From Paulinella micropora (taxonomy: Eukaryota; Cercozoa; Imbricatea; Euglyphida), in NCBI GenBank assembly GCA_009731375.1, contig BJOX01000248.1, positions 208,411-234,827 of the forward strand: 26,417 nt of DNA, written 5' to 3'. A program made the position numbers and the translations under genes. Positions 1 to 17,400 of this stretch are shown here, piece after piece; positions within the stretch are counted from its first letter, which is position 1, and the number at the start of each line of letters is the position of its first letter. The notes under the pieces are model-generated. The model saw only the letters and a list, made by a program, of their open reading frames with translations. It was not told the origin of the DNA and did not search any database.

Positions 1-223
1 TAAGACATACACCACGTGGGATCAAAGGGGTATTTACATTCCGCGATCTAGGGGTGGTGACGGGTTTCGAGGCGTCCCAGATACTTACCACAAAACGTCC
101 TCATGCGCTGGCAGACCGCATGAAATGTCTGCTACCCCTGTGAGTACCTCCATGCGGGACCTACCCAGTCTCGTGGAGCTCTCACGCGGGGAAGATCAAT
201 CATTTGTAGTTGATTTCCTGCAA

Positions 224-280
<57 letters not shown>

Positions 281-425
281 CGAACGATTGATTTTCCTCC
301 GTCTTGAGGATTGGTCTGGATCAATCGTTCGTTTTATTTATTTATTTATTTATTTATTTTTTTAATTATTATTTGTTATTATTGTTATTATTGTTGTTAT
401 TATTGTTATTTGAGGATTGGTCTGG
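1..425. other. Non-coding start of window with (AAT)n and a 15-bp inverted repeat
   Basis: Positions 1-221 hold no gene I recognise. An (AAT)n tract (about 222-277) is followed by inverted arms at 278-292 and 320-334 (core cgaacgattga) around a 27-nt loop, then T-rich (TTTA)/(TTATTG) sequence to 410. The loop contains tgaggattggtctgga, repeated just before exon 1 at 411-427. Confidence 0.6.
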
Positions 426-9761
<9,336 letters not shown>

Positions 9762-10327
9762 CTGAACAGTTTCCAAACAACGGGGGGGGGTTTTAGCTGA
9801 ATACTTCCTTCCGAGTGGGTCATATGTTCAAGTGTTTAACTTATCCTTTCATCTTTATTGAAAGGCGTGTCAAACTTAGTAAGGTTACCAATTTTTATAT
9901 AAATTACTATGATAGGCTTAGCAAACATCGTGACTTAGCAGTCAAATTAGACTCCTAAGCCATTCAAGCATCAATCACTTCGGTGATTCTCAACGCTTCA
10001 AGGAATTAAAGTTGTGAGCATCCTCCACTCGACTTTGATCGTGCGCAGGTATTAATACACCGGTAACAGGTTAAACCGTCAACTTTTACCAGTCGCGTGG
10101 CTTGCCTGGCACACTGTCTCGGGTCGGCTCCGGGCTTGTGCCGCAGCCTGAGCGATCTAGTCATAGAAATTATTAATAGTTTAATGATTATTACTTGAAT
10201 ATTGTATTAACAATACGGATGATCCATGCCACGGTTTGAATTTCTCAGCTACTAAGTTTCAAAATGGAAAAAAATTTTAGGTGACGCAAGCATTGTTTTA
10301 TATTACTACTACTACTACTACTCAGTG

Positions 10328-10365
<38 letters not shown>

Positions 10366-10436
10366 CTACTACTACTACCACTACTACTACAGCTGTCGTT
10401 TTTTTTCAATTCCTCAAAGTTTGATACTAGCATGCA
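9762..10436. other. 3' flank of KH gene and (CTA)n tract
   Basis: It presumably holds the 3' UTR of the KH gene and then intergenic sequence. (CTA)n occupies about 10303-10390. I see no canonical AATAAA close to the stop and no further gene. Confidence 0.5.
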
Positions 10437-10553
10437 GATCCCAATCTTCAAGATCATGCGGTGGTCCGACTGCTCAAGTACGAGCTGGGGTGGACATGGT
10501 TGGACGACGGCAGTGCTGGCCGCGCAGCCGTGAAGAGAATCCAGCGTATACGT
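10437..10553 (+). other. Exon-like open segment of unknown origin
   Basis: Between an acceptor-like catgcag and a donor-like GTAAGC, one frame is open and protein-like, with AVVRLLKYELGWTWLDDG and AAVKRIQRIRK. It might be a helix-turn-helix piece of a decayed transposase or an orphan exon. I do not recognise a family and see no partner exon. Confidence 0.25.
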
Positions 10554-10747
10554 AAGCAAACACTTCACTACTAGTACTCACCGTAGGCTGAAAGTTGCTA
10601 GTGTTACTTCCCCACTCAAATACACAGTGAGGAACATGCTGCGCATGTATGGGTTTTTGGATTGGCCCGGGTGTCGGGAGTCAATCCCGTACATTTCAAA
10701 TTCCTTGATGAATCATCCTGCTTTTAGAAATTATGATTTATATGTAG

Positions 10748-10974
10748 GCATCACCCCCGGATAGCCGGTAAAAAGTACCTTTTCCTGGTGACAGGTGCAC
10801 CAGCTTGTTTTTCAGTATTATTTGTCCGGATTGGACCTGATGCCATTTTATTCCTGGTCTGTTGCCGTTTTCCTTTTTGGCTTCACTGAGCTAATACAAC
10901 GAGACATCATTCTCATTCTTGAGGACTGTGTTTGGTTGTATTACCGACTTTTTACGAGCTATCGTTGGGGGCAT
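10748..10974 (+). repeat. 227-bp direct repeat, copy 1
   Basis: It is identical to 21458-21684 except for one base (10899 A, 21609 T). The pair brackets the gag-pol region. Ends are not TG...CA and I find no primer-binding site after copy 1, so I treat it as a dispersed repeat rather than a proven LTR. Confidence 0.9.
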
Positions 10975-11764
10975 AACATTTGGAGTCCACATCACTAGGG
11001 TGATTTCTTTCTTCTTTGCCACACAGGCAACAGAGTGAATTTTCACTGACCTGTCTCACACGGGGATGTCAGACGAAAACAAATACTCCAACACAGCTCC
11101 CTCATAATTCTTTCACAAAACAAATAATTTGATTTGTCTCAAGCAGGTGTCTCGTACCCTCTAGCCCAATCAGTATTTGTGTGCTCACAAGGAGACATCA
11201 GATACAAACTCTCTGTCGTTCTTGCTGTTCTCACACAGAGACCAAGAAGAAGGAGGTGGACAGAAGAGTGAAGGAACACACACAAAACACAAACAAGCAT
11301 AGGGACAGGAGCACAACACTCTACCCTTCTAGTTTGTGCATTTATCTGCATTATCTCACACATACGTCAGAGTATTTTTGCAAATCTCTGATCGTTTTCT
11401 AAAGGTAGGTCTGAGAACCTATCCGACCGACTGTCGACTTCTCAAGGAGAGCTTTTCTAGCTTCTCTATTACTATCTGTGTGTAGGTCCAAGTGCCTCAT
11501 ACTAGATACAATATAGAAAAGAAGGAGGAGAAAGTAATCTGAGTAAGGAGAACAAGAAATCGGAGAAAGTCTCAAAGACTATTTTTCTCAAACAAAAACA
11601 AACATACAAACAGTGTTTCATAGAGGACAGGGAATCTTATCCTACCCTCTCTATTAGTTTCTCTCTTCACTAGTCAATCGACTGAAGGAGGAACAGAACA
11701 CAAACGAACAAAAACCAAACATAGGAGCTGACACTGTCCTCCTGTTGATCACTACTACGACATC
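10975..11764 (+). promoter_or_regulatory. Leader upstream of gag
   Basis: About 790 nt of A-rich sequence with no gene I can support. By position it should hold the promoter, 5' UTR and packaging or primer-binding signals of the element. I see no obvious tRNA-complementary TGG motif or TATA box. The gag ATG at 11765 has an A at -3. Confidence 0.4.
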
Positions 11765-14461
11765 ATGTCGACAGAGACCGCCGAAGTGAGTGAATTCTCG
11801 GAGGCAGATCAAAGAAGAGAAGAAGAAGAAGCAGGAGGAGGAGGAGGAAGAGGATTGAATGAAGGAGGAGGAGGAGGATTGAATGAAGGAGGAGGAGGAG
11901 ATGAAGGAGTAGGAGGAGGAGTAGAAGAGGGCTGGGATGATGAAGGAAGATATGGAGGAGACGAAGATGAAGGAGGATTTGAACAAGAAGAGACGGGAGG
12001 AGGAGGAGCATATGGTAATCCCTTACCACCTGCCTACACGGGAGGAGGAGGACGAAAAATGATCGACTTGATTCATAGTGATGGAGAGGAGATCACAGTG
12101 GAGGAACAACAGTGGGTGCAAGACCACTATGACCTCACTAAAAAAGAGTTTGATAACAAGATGGGGGTAGAGAAGGATACCTATGTGTGGATCCCTCAGG
12201 ATCAAAGAAGAGAGAAAAGTCGTGCTAAAAAGGATGTCTATATCCTATTATCAAACACAGCACAGCTCCTCGGCAAACTGGTCTCTGATCCAGAAGAGAG
12301 AAAGAAGATACAGCATATCAAGTTTGGGGACACACACACCCACCTTGAATTACTCGATGCTATCTTTGGGGTGTACACTCAAACCCTGATTTGGGAACGT
12401 ACATACGGCCCACGATGTGAGGGTTACCTCCAGTACACAAACCCAAGAGCAACGGCCAGATTCCTCGCGACTGGTCAGGAGGCAGTCGATGTAACAAAAA
12501 TGAAGACCAATCTGGGTTCGAAAAACTCGAGTGGCATATTTCATTTTTTTACAATGGAAATAAAGGCCTTGGAGGAGGGGAAGGCAGAGATGGAAAAAAG
12601 CATTAAGGCAGCAGGAGAAACTCATCCTGTGATTGATGAGTTAGAGAAGACCGACAGAGTTCTGACCAAGATCAGACTGTTGATGGGTGCGTTACTGCAC
12701 AAGGAGGCATGGAAGAGATGGATTCCTACCAAGGATCACTCTGTCCTTAAATCACTTAGTAACGCACCACCGGTCGCCAACAAAGCAGGTGTTGACCAAT
12801 ATGTGGAGAAATATAATTTTCTCAGATCTGCTTCTGAATTGGTGGCCTTTATCACTCATGCTCAAAAGCTGGTGATATCTGAGAAGAAGAAGGCGAAAGA
12901 GAATGAGGAGTTCGAGAAGACGATGAGACTGGAAAGAATGAAAGCAAAAGTGAGTGGTGCAAAGACACACCCTCCGACATATTTGACCCCACCAGCTCCT
13001 GCCCCACCAGCCCCTGCACCCTCGGGCTCAACTACGGTGGTGGTCACAAACACGGAGAAGAAGGACAGACAGAACATCATAAATGCCTTCAAGGGGAAGA
13101 AAGGAGGAGTGGCAAGTCTCATGCTATATGCCAAGACGAGCTCAGACAAAGACTCTGATGCTTCGCTTTTGAGCAAGCTCAAAGAGATCAATGCCTGCAT
13201 GAAGGCTTTTCCTTGCGACGAAACGCAGGAATACGAGGCCCTTGTTACTGTTTTTGACCAATCTCTAGTCTCGGAGGGATTTGATCTGACACAGTACAAG
13301 TTTTTGAGAAAGAAGGAGGAGATTAAGAGAAACAATGCAACAGGCCTAGACGCTCAGTGTGAACTGGCGGTGGCCACACTCATTTCATATTTTCAATCTC
13401 ATGGATACCAGCATCTCTGCACTGGTACTCTCATAGGATTTGAAATCTTTGAGACAGTGGCGATGAGTTTGAGGAGTGCTGTTGGCTTGGCGGCGACCCT
13501 TACGGAGGTAGTTTCCTCCTATGGGCTATTCTATGGCCGCAAGTCGATCATCCTCTATTTCTTTTCGGCGTTACACACAGTTAACCCGAGTAAGCTTACT
13601 CAGCTCATACAACAATGCTCGACGTTTAGCTCAGTGAAGTCCAAGAACTTCCTCGAGACACACGTGTTCGAAAATACGGTTCAAAGCGTTGCTCCGTCAG
13701 CACTGTTTCAAGAAGTGATGAGTGCATGCTCAAACATGGACTCGCTCACGGAGGCACATACGGCACAGGCAGGCGGTGTACCTGTTGGCGCACAAGCCAC
13801 GTACACAAACAGAGTTGCCGGTTGGAAGAGACAGAGAGAGCCAGACCTGAAGACCGCATGTTGGAGGTGGTTCGCGGGCTTGCAGTGTAAGGCACAGATG
13901 GAGAACAGAGACTGCTCTTTCAATCATGATAGGCAGAACCCAACAGCAAGGGCAAATTTTCTGAGCAGGACGGAAGGCAAGGAACCGGGCCTTTTCAATA
14001 TGCTTCAGATTGCCGCTGTGAACGAAGGTTGGTATGCCAATATGTGTGATGATGAGGAGTTACGAGAGGCAATCATTACCTACATGAAGAGGATGAAGGA
14101 GAAGAAGGAGGAAAGGGAGAGACAAAAGAACTTAAAGGCCTCTCAAAGAGGACGAGAAGGAGGAGCAGGAGCAGGAGGAGGAGGAGGAGGAGGAGGAGGA
14201 GGACGAGGACGAGGAACATGGAGAGGAGCCTCGAGGTGGCAGGGAACCCCTCAGAGAGGAAGAGGAGGAGGTCGGGGATATACCCCTTATGGAGGGAGAG
14301 CTGTTCGAGCTCCAGCCCCCCCACCCAGAGGAGGAGGAGGCTCGTGGGCAAGCTCCAACCCAAATTTCGGTCGAGCTCAGGCCTACAACACTGCCTCGGA
14401 GACCGATACGTCATCCTACCCGGACACTACTCAAGGTAATCGTTTCGAGGTGGTGGAATGA
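11765..14461 (+). CDS. gag: Retroelement Gag-like protein with CCCH finger and RGG tail
   Basis: An intact 898-codon frame lies immediately upstream of, and in frame with, pol, so its role is inferred as the capsid/RNA-packaging protein. The N-terminus (residues 1-100) is Gly/Glu-rich from (GGA)n DNA; the middle is mostly helical with a Pro/Ala linker near 405-420. Residues 699-721 form C-X8-C-X8-C-X3-H (CWRWFAGLQC...CSFNH), a CCCH-type finger where Gag usually has a CCHC knuckle. A charged helix and then a Gly/Arg tail (about 795-865) could bind RNA. It ends FEVVE at TGA. The length is large for a Ty3/Gypsy Gag. I found no recognisable capsid motif by eye. Confidence 0.82.
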   Translation: MSTETAEVSEFSEADQRREEEEAGGGGGRGLNEGGGGGLNEGGGGDEGVGGGVEEGWDDEGRYGGDEDEGGFEQEETGGGGAYGNPLPPAYTGGGGRKMIDLIHSDGEEITVEEQQWVQDHYDLTKKEFDNKMGVEKDTYVWIPQDQRREKSRAKKDVYILLSNTAQLLGKLVSDPEERKKIQHIKFGDTHTHLELLDAIFGVYTQTLIWERTYGPRCEGYLQYTNPRATARFLATGQEAVDVTKMKTNLGSKNSSGIFHFFTMEIKALEEGKAEMEKSIKAAGETHPVIDELEKTDRVLTKIRLLMGALLHKEAWKRWIPTKDHSVLKSLSNAPPVANKAGVDQYVEKYNFLRSASELVAFITHAQKLVISEKKKAKENEEFEKTMRLERMKAKVSGAKTHPPTYLTPPAPAPPAPAPSGSTTVVVTNTEKKDRQNIINAFKGKKGGVASLMLYAKTSSDKDSDASLLSKLKEINACMKAFPCDETQEYEALVTVFDQSLVSEGFDLTQYKFLRKKEEIKRNNATGLDAQCELAVATLISYFQSHGYQHLCTGTLIGFEIFETVAMSLRSAVGLAATLTEVVSSYGLFYGRKSIILYFFSALHTVNPSKLTQLIQQCSTFSSVKSKNFLETHVFENTVQSVAPSALFQEVMSACSNMDSLTEAHTAQAGGVPVGAQATYTNRVAGWKRQREPDLKTACWRWFAGLQCKAQMENRDCSFNHDRQNPTARANFLSRTEGKEPGLFNMLQIAAVNEGWYANMCDDEELREAIITYMKRMKEKKEERERQKNLKASQRGREGGAGAGGGGGGGGGGRGRGTWRGASRWQGTPQRGRGGGRGYTPYGGRAVRAPAPPPRGGGGSWASSNPNFGRAQAYNTASETDTSSYPDTTQGNRFEVVE
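14459..14461 (+). promoter_or_regulatory. In-frame UGA between gag and pol, candidate readthrough site
   Basis: Gag and Pol are both in frame 2 and only this TGA separates them (GTG GAA TGA CTG GAG). No ATG follows for 180 nt. UGA followed by CU resembles leaky stop contexts, and the next 30 nt are purine-rich. Alternatively it is a single inactivating mutation or uses internal initiation. Confidence 0.55.
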
Positions 14462-17400
14462 CTGGAGGGGGAAGAAGAGAGGAAGGAGAAGACTGTGAAG
14501 TTTAACCCTAAAGTCACAGTGCTTTCTAATGCTGTTGTGCAGACTGGGCCAACGCTTCCTCTATGTGAAAACAAAGATGTGGGTACACAGAGACTGCAGC
14601 CCCAAGGTAGTCTCATACCCGTTCATACAGCACGGTTACCAATGATAACTGATGCAAATAGGAAGGCGAGACTTGCGATGGAGGCGAGGAGGCCAATGGC
14701 AGACGTATCGCCTCGGCCAAGCAAACAACCACGAACAGACTCAATGTCTACGGTCGCGGCGGGTGGCGAGCAAAAAGACAATGTGTGTACTCAAGTACCA
14801 CAAGACAATGTCGCTCAAATAGTAAACGCACCAGTACCGCAGAATAATAAAAATGTTAATGAGGTGAAGCAGGAGGAGAAGAAGGAGGAGTTGAAAAACT
14901 TAGAGACAAGACTCCAAAATTTGGAACGTAAAGTTCTTGTTCTCGCAGCCAATATACACAGGCCCGATGCTCTGTGTTATACGGAACTTTATTGTGAAAC
15001 ATTGAAGACAATATTAAAAGTTGGTAATGATACGATGGCGAATATTAATATTGTCGGCAGGAAGTTTTTTAATCGATACCGGGACTGGGTGGACGGAAAT
15101 ATGAAAAAGTCAACGGGCACTCTCAAAGGAGTGAGCAGCCGGACGGATATCACGGGAATCATCACACTGACCTTTAAATTGAAATCCGCACGAGTATACC
15201 GTATGGACCTCTATGTCGTCCCCGGTTACCACGGGTCAATATTACTATCGTATGACCAATTGGCTACGATGGGGGCTGTGATTGATTGCGCCGCACGGCG
15301 AGTGATATATGGAGTAAAAAGAGGAGAAGAGAACGATATTGATCCCTTCAACGCTACTGACTCTTATGAGGCTTATGAGCTGAGTCTAGCGACGGATCAC
15401 AAAAAGATGGCCATCGCACATGAGGCACTTGAGGTGTACGTTCACCCCCATGTCGTAAGACCGGATGAACTGTCCTGGACCGACAATTGGGAATCCCAAG
15501 TGTGCACTGTCACAGTTCCGACATGCCATTGGGACAAAAAGTCTATTGATGACTTAATCGAGAAGCGAAAGGAGGAGATTATATGTGTCGCACAAAGAAG
15601 CCCGTCGTTGGCGAGATTCGCGGAAGGAGTAGGAACAGATGTCCATATTACTAACGGATACTGTTTCCATGCGAAAGTAGGAGAAGAAAAAAGGGAGGCG
15701 TTTGTACCAAGGAGAACGGGGCGAATCCCGGATACTCCACCAGAAACTATTAAAAGTTTTATTACTGATTTCTGGGGTGACGAGCCCACGTGGCCGCGTT
15801 CACTGTCTGAAGTGAAGAAATGCTTACGGACTTTATTCGAAAATAATAAGCCGTATACTATTATCCTGCCATATAATGAGAAGGCGATATGGGCGCAGGA
15901 AATAAGGGACCGGCTTATTGATCATCCTATACCGGTACCCTCTCGCAAGCAACAGCTAGTGGTGGCTTGTCGTATGGGAACTCGTGAGCAGAGCAGTGCA
16001 TACAAGCGGAAGCTCAGAGACCTCGACAAGTTGAAATTGATACCGCAAGCATTCACATGCTTTGATGGTTTTTACACCCGTAAAGCTCCTTTGCAATACG
16101 CGAGACTCATTGACATGCTGGTGGAGCTCGGTAAAGATGATGAGCCGGACACGGTCACGTATGAAAAGACGGGCCTAGATGATGTCTCGGAAGAGGACTT
16201 AGGCTTGGAGGAGGACAGAGAACCCCTCAAGCAGCATAAGCAGATGTCTGATGAAGATTTTCAAGAGGCGGCGCGGAAAATATTGGAAGAAGGAGTAGGC
16301 ACGGAGAAGGAGAAGGAGCTTTTAAAAGCCAAATTAGAGGCGAACAAGGAAATTTTTGACCCTCCACATGCAGGTGGTGTCAAGCCTGAAGATTTCACTG
16401 CGGTTATTTACAAAATACCGGGTGCGGAGCCGTCACCGGCACCACGAAGGGCGAATTTGAGTATACATGAGGCGAAGATAGCGGAGGAGCTAGCAAGACA
16501 GCTGCTCAATGAGGACTTTATTGAGAGATCAACATCTCCAATAGTCTCACAACCGAGAATAGTGCCGAAGCCAGGAGGAGAATGGCGCCTGACAGTTAAC
16601 TATGCTCGTGTTAACAAGGTGCTGGAGGAAGAGAGAAATCCTCTCCCGACATTAGAAGAAGGAAGGAGAGTACTGCGGAATGCAAAATTCTATTCGGTCA
16701 TTGACCTTAAGAATGGCTTCTGGCAGATACCACTGGAGGAAAAGTCCAGATGGCTGACGGCGTTTGTGGTGGGTATGGAAATATACCAATGGAAAGTGCT
16801 TCCGATGGGCCTCAAGCAAGCCCCAGGACTTTTCCAGAAGGCGATGCAGAAGATGTTGAGCAGTCAGTACGATGATTTGTCTGACGGTGGCTTTATGAGA
16901 AGGCGGGGACAGAAGGCGGGAGAATATGCATTTTGCTATATCGATGACATTATCGTATACTCTAACACAATGGAGGAGCATATCGATCATTTGTCCGATA
17001 TATTCAGGCGCATCGGAGCTTTTGGCCTGAAGTGCAATCTAAAGAAGTGTCAACTTGCCAAGACGAGTGTGACATACTTAGGGTACGAGATCTCCCATAA
17101 TCGAGTCTCGATATCCAAAGAGAAGAGGGAGGAGATTATGAATCGACCGATACCGAAGAACCGCACTGAATTGCACTCATTCCTTGCGATGGCGCAATAC
17201 TATAGCCAGTTTATACCCGATTGGGGTGCAACACGGGCTAAAGTGGAGAAAATGATAGATTTTGGAGACTTTGAGAAGTGGGACGAAGAGGCTTTGCAAG
17301 CGTTTCATGCGCTCAAAGATCTCATTTACAAAGACCCGAAAGACGGAGGACTGGTGTTAACGATGCCCGACTTTACGAAACAATTCGTAGTCGATACAGA

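Noticed and set aside
125-230. Small frame starting MSATP with a GTGAGT donor-like site
   Set aside because: No partner exon in phase was found and the remainder runs into (AAT)n; too weak to call.
11654-12029. Antisense open frames opposite the start of gag (Ser/Leu-rich)
   Set aside because: They are the complement of the (GGA)n-rich Gly/Glu segment; composition explains them.
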